Source: Candidatus Buchananbacteria bacterium
GTDB taxonomy: Bacteria > Patescibacteriota > Patescibacteriia > CAIXNZ01
Assembly (NCBI GenBank): GCA_030592165.1
Contig: JAUVKC010000009.1
Location: 1-23,975 of the forward strand
Length of the DNA stretch: 23,975 nt
Direction of reading: 5' to 3'
How positions within the stretch are numbered: position 1 is the first letter of the stretch; each line of letters begins with the position of its first letter. Below, piece after piece: positions 14,997-21,144 of the stretch. The notes under the pieces were generated by a model. It did not search any database and was not told the origin of the DNA. It was given only the letters and a program-made list of their open reading frames with translations. Made by a program: the position numbers and the translations under genes.

Positions 14997-15029
14997 CAAT
15001 TAACAATTAGCAATGGACAATTAACAATG
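14990..15029 (+). repeat. tandem CAATTAG/CAATTAA heptamer array bridging stop and start
   Basis: Five full heptamers in perfect phase: CAATTAG at 14990 and 15004, CAATTAA at 14997 and 15018, CAATGGA at 15011; then CAATG at 15025. The first unit contains the rmlB stop (TAG 14994-14996) and the last partial unit contains the ATG at 15027. There is no Shine-Dalgarno and no hairpin. Confidence 0.9.
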
Positions 15030-15533
15030 TATAATGCACAAAAAGAATTAATTATGAAGAAGATATATTATAAAATTAAAGAAAACCCAAAGACTCAGAA
15101 AGTATTACAACATAAGAAATTTCAAAAATATGAGAAGTTAATTCTTTTAGTCGGTTGGGCTGGCTTTATATATTTTTTATCTTCACGAAAGTTAGATTTT
15201 ATCCCGGTTATTGATGGCTGGGAATTTTTGTTACGCAAAATAGCTCATGTTTTTGTTTTTGCTGTTTTAACTTTTTTTATGTTTCGGGTTTTAAAATTTA
15301 CAGAAAAAAGGCATGTTTTCTGGGATCTTGGTTGGGCCTTTACTTTCGCCATACTTTACGCTATCTCTGACGAGTATCATCAAACACTTGTTCCTGGCAG
15401 ATTTGGTACAGTCAAAGATGTTATAATTGATACTATAGGGGTGGTAATAGCTTCCTGGCTGATATACTTACATTATCATTATGAAAAAATAAGAAAATTG
15501 AAATATGGACAACAAAAAAACTCGGCTAAATAG
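15027..15533 (+). CDS. VanZ-like family membrane protein
   Basis: 168 residues from 15027; the ATG at 15054 (MKKIYYKIKEN) is an alternative giving 159. A basic N-terminus precedes about four membrane helices. LRKIAHVFVFAVLTFFMFR and AISDEYHQTLVPGRFGTVKD followed by VIIDTIGV are the VanZ-family signature. VanZ was found with teicoplanin resistance, but most family members are general envelope proteins of unknown role; no resistance genes are nearby. The 3' end, including the stop, forms the left arm and loop of a terminator hairpin. The gene may be co-transcribed with rmlB. Confidence 0.9.
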   Translation: MYNAQKELIMKKIYYKIKENPKTQKVLQHKKFQKYEKLILLVGWAGFIYFLSSRKLDFIPVIDGWEFLLRKIAHVFVFAVLTFFMFRVLKFTEKRHVFWDLGWAFTFAILYAISDEYHQTLVPGRFGTVKDVIIDTIGVVIASWLIYLHYHYEKIRKLKYGQQKNSAK

Positions 15534-15545
15534 CCGAGTTTTTTT
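15514..15545. terminator. bidirectional terminator overlapping the VanZ-like stop
   Basis: Perfect 15-base arms (15514-15528 with 15531-15545) around a two-base centre; the GC core CTCGGCTA/TAGCCGAG is flanked by seven A and seven T. The VanZ-like TAG is part of the right arm. It serves the plus-strand gene and the minus-strand gene at 15553. Confidence 0.92.
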
Positions 15546-15552
15546 ATGATAT

Positions 15553-16098
15553 TTAGTGCAATGTTTCGTCTAGTGATTTTAATAATATTTGTCCATCATT
15601 TTTTGTTTGATCTATTTCTGATATTTGAGCCGGTAAAGCTGTCCTTAGTTTTTTGTCACAAATTTTAATAAATGATGTTAGATCTGTCTTTAAAATCGCT
15701 TTTTTTCTTGTCTGTATTTTAAAATCATCAGTTTTATCAAGGTCAACTTTGTCTTTAGTTAGTTTATCAATTACATCTTCTAAGTTTTCCCCACCCAATA
15801 TTTGTAGACTTTTTTCTCCAAGTATATCTAAAGCTTTTAATTTTAGATCTTGATACTCTTTGATAAGAGCGGGGTATCCTTCGATTACCCTGTCTTTTAG
15901 GGTATGTCTATCCATGCTTTTTATTAATAGCTCTTTTACGTCATCATTCATTTTATCAAGATTTTCATCCCACTCTTTTAAGCTATCAAATCTTTCCTGA
16001 ACTGCTTTAGTTACTTCCGTCATACTTTCAGCCACTGAAGTTACTTCCATAGGTTTGTGAACTTCAGGTATTTCATTGGAAGGTGATTCTGGAGACAT
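15553..16098 (-). CDS. hypothetical soluble helical protein
   Basis: 181 residues, highly charged (many Lys, Asp, Glu) and predicted mostly alpha-helical, with no signal peptide or membrane segment. The N-terminal about 20 residues are Pro/Ser/Glu-rich and likely disordered. Helical stretches such as SLKEWDENLDKMNDDVKELL and LIKEYQDLKLKALDIL could form a coiled coil or bundle. I recognise no family. Its nearest partner is the divergent 116-residue gene at 16256, with a 24-base palindrome between them. No Shine-Dalgarno. Confidence 0.7.
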   Translation of the reverse strand: MSPESPSNEIPEVHKPMEVTSVAESMTEVTKAVQERFDSLKEWDENLDKMNDDVKELLIKSMDRHTLKDRVIEGYPALIKEYQDLKLKALDILGEKSLQILGGENLEDVIDKLTKDKVDLDKTDDFKIQTRKKAILKTDLTSFIKICDKKLRTALPAQISEIDQTKNDGQILLKSLDETLH

Positions 16099-16140
16099 AT
16101 TTTTTTAAATTTAATAATTAAAACTTTTTAATTTATTTAA

Positions 16141-16164
16141 TAATATCATATTTTTATGATATTA
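16141..16164. promoter_or_regulatory. perfect palindrome in a divergent intergenic region (possible operator)
   Basis: TAATATCATA (16141-16150), a four-T centre, TATGATATTA (16155-16164), 10-base arms without mismatch. It lies between the divergent genes at 16098 and 16256, ending 13 bases before the -35 at 16178. It also contains TATGAT/TATCAT, usable as a -10 for the minus-strand gene. Confidence 0.5.
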
Positions 16165-16177
16165 CCAATAAAAACCC

Positions 16178-16206
16178 TTGACAGGAGTGATTATTTGTGC
16201 TAAAAT
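16178..16206 (+). promoter_or_regulatory. consensus promoter of the 116-residue hypothetical gene
   Basis: -35 TTGACA (16178-16183, consensus), 17-base spacer, extended -10 TGCTAAAAT (hexamer 16201-16206). The transcript would begin near 16213 and give a leader of about 43 bases with AGGAGG at 16241-16246. It is one of the strongest promoters visible in the window. Confidence 0.8.
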
Positions 16207-16255
16207 GTTAAATAAAGATTGCGAGGTGAAAATACAAAAAAGGAGGTATTTTAAA

Positions 16256-16606
16256 ATGAGTAATCAAGAACTAAAAGCAAATCTTGAGACAATGAAACTT
16301 GAAATGGGGTCGAAAGATTTTAACATTATTTATGAGATTGCTAACAAAATTGCTAGCTTGAATGACAATAAAGAATCATTCACAGAAATAATGACTTGGT
16401 TTGAGAACTTTGAAGAAGATAGTTTTGTTATTTCTATAAAAGCTATTTTTTTTCAAAAAATTGATCAATTAGAAGTTGCTAAAATTGTAGCTTTGGAAGG
16501 TCAAGAAAAAGATGATTCCTTTCCTTATTGGAGTGATATTATCCAAGGAATAATTATGGATGAATTTGAAAAAGAATTTTTTCCATCAAAAACAAAAGCT
16601 CACTGA
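16256..16606 (+). CDS. hypothetical protein with strong promoter and ribosome-binding site
   Basis: 116 residues (MSNQELKANLETMKLEMGSK...). I chose 16256 because a full AGGAGG (16241-16246) sits nine bases upstream and the promoter -35/-10 at 16178-16206 lies inside any longer reading. The protein is small, acidic, soluble and helical, with amphipathic stretches (FNIIYEIANKIASLNDNKES, ISIKAIFFQKIDQLEVAKIV) that resemble helical repeats. I recognise no family. It is monocistronic: its own promoter is in front and its stop codon lies in a terminator stem. That arrangement suggests abundant, independent expression. Confidence 0.8.
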   Translation: MSNQELKANLETMKLEMGSKDFNIIYEIANKIASLNDNKESFTEIMTWFENFEEDSFVISIKAIFFQKIDQLEVAKIVALEGQEKDDSFPYWSDIIQGIIMDEFEKEFFPSKTKAH

Positions 16607-16626
16607 TTTATCAGGGGGCTTTTTTT
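16597..16626 (+). terminator. intrinsic terminator overlapping the stop codon
   Basis: AGCTCACTGA (16597-16606) pairs with TCAGGGGGCT (16611-16620), nine of ten positions including one G-T, loop TTTA, then a run of T. The last two codons and TGA stop of the 116-residue gene form the left arm. Confidence 0.85.
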
Positions 16627-16628
16627 AT

Positions 16629-16657
16629 TTGCTAAAAAATGATTTTTGGTTTAAAAT
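16629..16657 (+). promoter_or_regulatory. candidate rmlD promoter, leaderless geometry
   Basis: -35 TTGCTA (16629-16634), 17-base spacer, -10 TAAAAT (16652-16657). Six bases separate it from the ATG at 16664, the same spacing as at the 7199 start, so the message would begin at the start codon. Confidence 0.45.
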
Positions 16658-16663
16658 TGGGTT

Positions 16664-17518
16664 ATGAGTTTAGCCAAAGATACAAAAATTTTAATTATTG
16701 GTGCTAAGGGAATGCTAGGTCAGGACTTAGCTTTGATTTTTAATGATTATAATTTAACCTTGTGGGATAAAGATGAAATTGATATAACTGACGAACAGCA
16801 GGTTGATTCAAAAATTAAAGAATTAAATCCTAAAATTATTATTAATTGCGCTGCTTATACTGATGTTGATGGTGCTGAAACTAATCAGGCTATAGCTATG
16901 CAAATAAATGCTGAGGCTGTGGGTTTTTTAGCAAAAGTAGCTAAGGAAATTAAGGCAACAATTTTACTTATATCTACTGATTATATTTTTGATGGTACAA
17001 GAAAGCAAGGGTATACTGAAGATTTTGCAGAATTTAAACCTTTGAATGTTTATGGCGAGTCAAAATTAAAAGGGGAGGAATTATTAAAGCAATATACTGA
17101 TAATTATTATATAATTAGAACAGCTTGGTTGTATGGTAAAAACGGTAATAATTTTGTTGAGACTATGTTAAAGTTAGGTCACGAAAAAGATCAGCTTAAA
17201 GTAGTTAATGATCAATATGGTAAACCAACTTTTACAATTGACTTAGCACAGCAAATTAGATATATTTTAGATAATAAATTACCTTTTGGTATTTATCATA
17301 TAACAAATGAAACAACAGAATCTGAAGGTATTAGTTGGTATGAATTTGCTCAGGAGATTTTTAAACAAGCTGAAATAGAAATTGATTTGCAGGCTTGCTC
17401 TTCTGACGAATTCCCCAGACCAGCCAAAAGACCTCCTTATTCATCATTAATTAATACAAAATTACCGCAATTAAGGAAATGGGAGAATGCACTTGAAGAT
17501 TATTTAGCAAATAGCTAA
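16664..17518 (+). CDS. rmlD: dTDP-4-dehydrorhamnose reductase
   Basis: 284 residues. It reduces dTDP-4-keto-L-rhamnose to dTDP-L-rhamnose, the last step of the pathway. The nucleotide loop GAKGMLGQDL (13-22), INCAAYTDVDGAE (60-72), the STDYIFDG segment (T105, D106, Y107) and YGESK (Y130, K134) match RmlD; NDQYGKPTFTIDLA and RPAKRPPYSSLIN near the C-terminus are also family hallmarks. The length is typical. There is no Shine-Dalgarno, and a -10 element seven bases upstream suggests a leaderless mRNA. It is followed after 86 bases by rmlA. Confidence 0.95.
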   Translation: MSLAKDTKILIIGAKGMLGQDLALIFNDYNLTLWDKDEIDITDEQQVDSKIKELNPKIIINCAAYTDVDGAETNQAIAMQINAEAVGFLAKVAKEIKATILLISTDYIFDGTRKQGYTEDFAEFKPLNVYGESKLKGEELLKQYTDNYYIIRTAWLYGKNGNNFVETMLKLGHEKDQLKVVNDQYGKPTFTIDLAQQIRYILDNKLPFGIYHITNETTESEGISWYEFAQEIFKQAEIEIDLQACSSDEFPRPAKRPPYSSLINTKLPQLRKWENALEDYLANS

Positions 17519-17525
17519 TACTCTC

Positions 17526-17553
17526 AGCCCAAAGCCTTAAGCCTGAAGCTCAT
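17526..17553 (+). repeat. four tandem AGCC-type heptamers upstream of rmlA
   Basis: AGCCCAA (17526), AGCCTTA (17533), AGCCTGA (17540) and AGCTCAT (17547) follow each other in perfect 7-base phase. AT-rich sequence with AACTTT-like units then leads to the rmlA ATG at 17605. There is a TAATAT six bases before that ATG but no clear -35. Confidence 0.8.
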
Positions 17554-17604
17554 CGCCGGGATATATAAACTTTTCACTTTTTAACTTTAAACTAATATTA
17601 ACTT

Positions 17605-18330
17605 ATGCGAGGAATTATTTTATCAGGAGGCTCAGCAACACGTTTGCGTCCCTGTACAAAAGTAACAAGCAAACAATTATTGCCTGTTTATAATAGGCCA
17701 ATGATTTATTATCCATTGAATACTTTGATTAAAGCAGGGATTAAGGAGATTTTAATTATTGTTTCTCCGGAAAGAGCAGGTGATTATTTGAATTTGCTTG
17801 GTAGTGGTAGAGAGTTTGGTGTTCAGTTTACTTATGAAGTGCAGGATAAACCAAGAGGGTTGGCTGACGCTTTTATTATGGGTGAAAATTTTATTGATAA
17901 CGAAAATGTGACAATGATTTTGGGTGATAATATTTTTGAAGATGATTTTTCTGAAGCAATAAATAGTTTTAAATCAGGTGGTATGGTTTTTGTTAAAAAA
18001 GTTCATGATCCGGAAAGATTTGGAGTAGTGAAATTTGATGATAATAAAAAAGCCATTGAAATAAAAGAAAAACCTCAGGAATGGATTAGTGATTATGCTT
18101 CAACTGGTTTATACATTTTCGATAATAGATGTGTTGAGATTGCCAAATCATTAGAATCAAGTGAAAGAGGGGAATTGGAAATTGTCGATATTCAAAGATT
18201 TTATTTGGAAAAAGGTGAACTTGAAGTTGCTATGGTTGAAAATGAATGGATTGACGCAGGAACTTTTGACAGCCTTTTGGAGGCGCAAAATTTAGCTAAA
18301 GATAAATTACAAGATAAGTTGGTAATATAA
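17605..18330 (+). CDS. rmlA: glucose-1-phosphate thymidylyltransferase (short form)
   Basis: 241 residues. It joins dTTP and glucose-1-phosphate to make dTDP-glucose, the first step of dTDP-L-rhamnose synthesis. The N-terminal LSGGSATRLRPCTKVTSKQL and LLPVYNRPMIYYPL are diagnostic; the usual GGSGTRL has Ala for Gly at residue 11. MILGDNIFEDD carries the metal-binding Asp and IEIKEKPQEW the sugar-binding EKP. It lacks about 50 C-terminal residues found in enterobacterial RmlA, as in other short nucleotidyltransferases. The stop codon touches a palindrome that ends at the convergent gene. Confidence 0.93.
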   Translation: MRGIILSGGSATRLRPCTKVTSKQLLPVYNRPMIYYPLNTLIKAGIKEILIIVSPERAGDYLNLLGSGREFGVQFTYEVQDKPRGLADAFIMGENFIDNENVTMILGDNIFEDDFSEAINSFKSGGMVFVKKVHDPERFGVVKFDDNKKAIEIKEKPQEWISDYASTGLYIFDNRCVEIAKSLESSERGELEIVDIQRFYLEKGELEVAMVENEWIDAGTFDSLLEAQNLAKDKLQDKLVI

Positions 18331-18383
18331 AACAAAAAAACGTAGGGACGGGTTTTAAACCCGTCCCTACGTTTTTTTGTTTT
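18329..18383. terminator. 55-base palindrome acting as a bidirectional terminator
   Basis: Perfect 27-base arms around one central base (18356). The GC core CGTAGGGACGGG/CCCGTCCCTACG is flanked by A7 and T7 runs. It begins in the rmlA TAA and ends one base before the stop of the convergent PEGA gene, filling the gap exactly. The GTAGG...CCTAC core relates it to the REP-like hairpins at 11116 and 11494. Confidence 0.93.
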
Positions 18384-19769
18384 TTATTTTAGTTCTAATT
18401 TGTAAATACCTGATTGTTTGCCAATTTGTCCACTGAAATAAATTATTTCGCCTTTTGCGTCAGATTCAAAATTATATAATCGGTCAAAATTTAATATTTC
18501 TGTAGTGTTATGTGAACCATTTGAAGTTTCTAAATCTAAAATGTCAATTTTGTTTTCAAACTGGACAAATAAATGTTTGAGTTTTGGATGCCATTTTATG
18601 GCAGTGATTTCTTGCCCATAACGATCAATAAAGTTTTCATAATTTTTTTGAGCATCAAAAGTTTTAATTTCGAAATCACTGTAAATCAAAAGATGATCCT
18701 CGTTTTTATCCCAGATTGCATTTATTGCTTCAAATTCTTTGATTACTTGATCACCAGAAAGATTTGTGTTTGAATCAGTAAAGATTTTTCGAATCATGTA
18801 TAATTTTTGTAAATCTTGGTCAATGATTGAGAGGTAGTTGTTTGAACTACTAATAAATTTGAAGTTTTGTGACGGATTTAAAGTGATTAATTCTTTGTCA
18901 GTTTCAAAATTTAAATTATGTTTAGCTAAAATTGTTTTTTCTGGTGTTTGTTTGATATAAAATATATCATTACCTTCAATGAAAATTTCAGATAAAATTA
19001 TTGAATCACTATTTTGATTAGTTAAAATGTTTTCAGCTTCTAGTGCCAGGATGTTGAATCGATAAATTGAATTATCTAAAGTAAAATATATTAAATTATC
19101 ACTGTGGATATCCCAGTTTACATTGTCTGGGTTTAAAGCAGTAACTTTATTTATATTTATTGTGTTTTGTGGGTTACTAATTTCAAGAATTGTATTACTT
19201 GTTATTGTTGAGACTAGTAGTTTTTTATCACTGGCAGCCCAGGAGATGCTGACTTGCGTTTGGGGTATCCTGTAAAGTAAAGTTATTTCTTTTGACTCAA
19301 TTACATAAAGATATATTTCTGTAAATGATTCTGAATCAATAGTATAAACAATTTGTTGTTTGTTATTTGATAAATAAAAATTTTCTATAGAATCATTAAT
19401 CATTTGTAACGGGACATTTTTTTTGAAAAGAATTAGGTCGTTAACAAAAGTTGTTAAACTACTATTGATAGTTAAACTTTTTTCCCAAGAATAATAGCCA
19501 TCTTTCATTAATTTAACTTTATATTCCCCAGGTAAGAGATTGTAAACAAATTGTTCTTTATTAAACGGGTCTTCAAGAAGATTATCATTAATATATAATT
19601 GACCATCTCGAATTTTGTCAGCTTCAATATAGAGTGTGCCGGTTTTTAATATTTTTATTCTTTTTAAATCCAAACGATACCCAGAAGCGTAAAAAATTAA
19701 AGTCGGAGCTAAAATAAAAAAAGTTAAGAAAAAAACACTCATTATTATTCTTCTTATGCGTAATGTCAT
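18384..19769 (-). CDS. membrane-anchored PEGA-domain protein
   Basis: 461 residues from MTLRIRRIIMSVFF, one base after the murA stop (TAATATG); a longer frame would start 54 bases earlier inside murA. A basic N-terminus and one membrane helix (about 7-28) are followed by a PEGA-like domain (about 40-110: GTLYIEAD, GQLYINDN, LLPGEYKVKLMKDGYYSW), a surface beta-domain. The remaining about 340 residues are a series of beta-strand repeats (SNNKQQIVYTID, AASDKKLLVSTI, SDNLIYFTLDNSIYRF, DKNEDHLLIYSD) typical of a beta-propeller. Probably exposed outside the membrane. Coupling to murA suggests a cell-wall-related role, but the molecular function is unknown. Confidence 0.85.
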   Translation of the reverse strand: MTLRIRRIIMSVFFLTFFILAPTLIFYASGYRLDLKRIKILKTGTLYIEADKIRDGQLYINDNLLEDPFNKEQFVYNLLPGEYKVKLMKDGYYSWEKSLTINSSLTTFVNDLILFKKNVPLQMINDSIENFYLSNNKQQIVYTIDSESFTEIYLYVIESKEITLLYRIPQTQVSISWAASDKKLLVSTITSNTILEISNPQNTININKVTALNPDNVNWDIHSDNLIYFTLDNSIYRFNILALEAENILTNQNSDSIILSEIFIEGNDIFYIKQTPEKTILAKHNLNFETDKELITLNPSQNFKFISSSNNYLSIIDQDLQKLYMIRKIFTDSNTNLSGDQVIKEFEAINAIWDKNEDHLLIYSDFEIKTFDAQKNYENFIDRYGQEITAIKWHPKLKHLFVQFENKIDILDLETSNGSHNTTEILNFDRLYNFESDAKGEIIYFSGQIGKQSGIYKLELK

Positions 19770-19770
19770 A

Positions 19771-21027
19771 TTATTCGTTAATTTGTTTAATATCAGCGCC
19801 AATATTTTGCAGACGTTCAACAATGTTTTCGTAACCGCGGTTGATTTGATAAATATTTTCTATTGATGATGTTCCTTTAGCTGAAAGAGCGGCTAAAACA
19901 AGTGTCATGCCTGCCCTAAGGTCAGGACTAACAACAAGTCTGCCGTGGAGTTGGGTTGGACCATTGATAACGACTCTATGCGGATCACACATGATTATAT
20001 TAGCACCCATTTGATTTAAAATATCAGTATAAAATAACCGTGCTTCAAAAATTGGTTCATGGATTAAACTCATACCCTCAGCCTGAGTCATTAAGGCAGT
20101 GTAAGGAGCTTGTAAGTCTGTTGGAAATCCAGGGTACTCATGAGTAGTGATGTTTACACCTTTTAAGTTACTGGGTTTAGTGATAATGTAGTCTTTGCCG
20201 ATTTTCAGCTTGGCACCGGTTTTTTCAAGAGAATAAAGTACAGTCTCAATATGTTGGGGATTGCAATTAGTTATTTTAAGTTCACTTTGAGTCATTAGTC
20301 CTAGCATGACGAAAGTACCAGTCTCAATCCTGTCAGGTATGATATCAAATTCACCAGCTGATAATTTTTTCACACCTTCAATGATAAGTTCAGGAGTCCC
20401 AGCACCGGTTATTTTAGCACCATGTTTGTTCAAATATTCAGCTAAGGCAGGTATTTCTGGTTCCATAGCAGCATTTTTTATTATGGTAGTTCCTTGAGCT
20501 AAGGTTGCTGCCATCATTAAATTTTCAGTTACAGTAACACTGATTTTTGGTAGGATGATTTTCGCCCCAATAAGTTTGTCAGCTTTTAGAGTGTAGCTTG
20601 AACCATTTTCAGTCATTTTAGCTCCGAGTTTTTGAAAACCTTCCAAAAATAAATCAATCGGTCTTTGACCAATAATACAGCCACCAGGATGAGCTAAAGT
20701 GATTTCTCCAAAACGTGCCAGCATTGGACCAGCTAACATGATAGAGGCACGAAGTTTTTTGACAAGGTCAGGTTTTAATTCTGTTTTATTTATATCTTTG
20801 GTTGAAACTTTATATTTTCCGTTTTTAAGTTTTTCGATTTTCGCTCCAAGATCTTCCATTGTTTCGATCATCCTTTGTAAATCTTCAATTTCAGGTACAT
20901 TGTTTAAAAAACAAGTCTCTTGCGATAAAATAGTTGCCGGGAAAACTTTTAAAGCTAAATTCTTAGCCCCAGCTACTTTGATTTCTCCTGAAAGTTTTTT
21001 GCCTCCATTTATTATGTATTTCTCCAT
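19771..21027 (-). CDS. murA: UDP-N-acetylglucosamine 1-carboxyvinyltransferase
   Basis: 418 residues. It transfers enolpyruvate from PEP to UDP-GlcNAc, the committed step of peptidoglycan synthesis, in the cytoplasm. K22 in VAGAKNLAL and the catalytic C117 in HPGGCIIGQRPIDLF are present. Cys at this position is the fosfomycin-sensitive type; Asp would confer intrinsic resistance. EYPGFPTDLQAPYTALMTQA and DLRAGMTLVLAAL are further family segments. Length is normal. A TTGAAA-17-TACAAT promoter lies upstream, back to back with that of the protease gene. There is no Shine-Dalgarno. The PEGA protein gene follows one base after the stop. Confidence 0.97.
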   Translation of the reverse strand: MEKYIINGGKKLSGEIKVAGAKNLALKVFPATILSQETCFLNNVPEIEDLQRMIETMEDLGAKIEKLKNGKYKVSTKDINKTELKPDLVKKLRASIMLAGPMLARFGEITLAHPGGCIIGQRPIDLFLEGFQKLGAKMTENGSSYTLKADKLIGAKIILPKISVTVTENLMMAATLAQGTTIIKNAAMEPEIPALAEYLNKHGAKITGAGTPELIIEGVKKLSAGEFDIIPDRIETGTFVMLGLMTQSELKITNCNPQHIETVLYSLEKTGAKLKIGKDYIITKPSNLKGVNITTHEYPGFPTDLQAPYTALMTQAEGMSLIHEPIFEARLFYTDILNQMGANIIMCDPHRVVINGPTQLHGRLVVSPDLRAGMTLVLAALSAKGTSSIENIYQINRGYENIVERLQNIGADIKQINE

Positions 21028-21052
21028 AAAATAAGTTATTTTTTATGTCTTT

Positions 21053-21081
21053 ATTGTAATGCAAAAACGAAAAAATTTCAA
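21053..21081 (-). promoter_or_regulatory. murA promoter
   Basis: On the minus strand, -35 TTGAAA (21081-21076), 17-base spacer, -10 TACAAT (21058-21053), giving a leader of about 20 bases before the murA ATG. Its -35 is one base away from the -35 of the divergent protease promoter. Confidence 0.65.
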
Positions 21082-21082
21082 G

Positions 21083-21111
21083 TTGTGCATTTACTTAAAA
21101 TTTGTTAAAAT
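21083..21111 (+). promoter_or_regulatory. promoter of the S41 protease gene
   Basis: -35 TTGTGC (21083-21088), 17-base spacer, extended -10 TGTTAAAAT (hexamer 21106-21111). Transcription would start near 21118, about 27 bases before the ATG at 21145. No Shine-Dalgarno is visible in that leader. Confidence 0.6.
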
Positions 21112-21144
21112 TATCTTAAGTTTTTAAATAAATAATATATAAAT

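Noticed and set aside
14990..15029. Heptamer array considered as iterons of a replication origin
   Set aside because: It is short, lies between two genes on one strand, and similar arrays with different units occur at many starts; no replication initiator gene or DnaA boxes are nearby.
15027..15533. VanZ-like gene considered as an antibiotic-resistance determinant
   Set aside because: The family is widespread without resistance genes, and no vanHAX or regulator genes are in the window.
13645..16606. Reassignment of UGA to glycine, as in some CPR lineages
   Set aside because: TGA ends genes at 13645-13647 and 16604-16606, the latter inside a terminator stem; reading through gives no family sequence.
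20306..21034. Plus-strand open frames opposite murA
   Set aside because: They are antisense shadows of a well-conserved murA and have no initiation signals.
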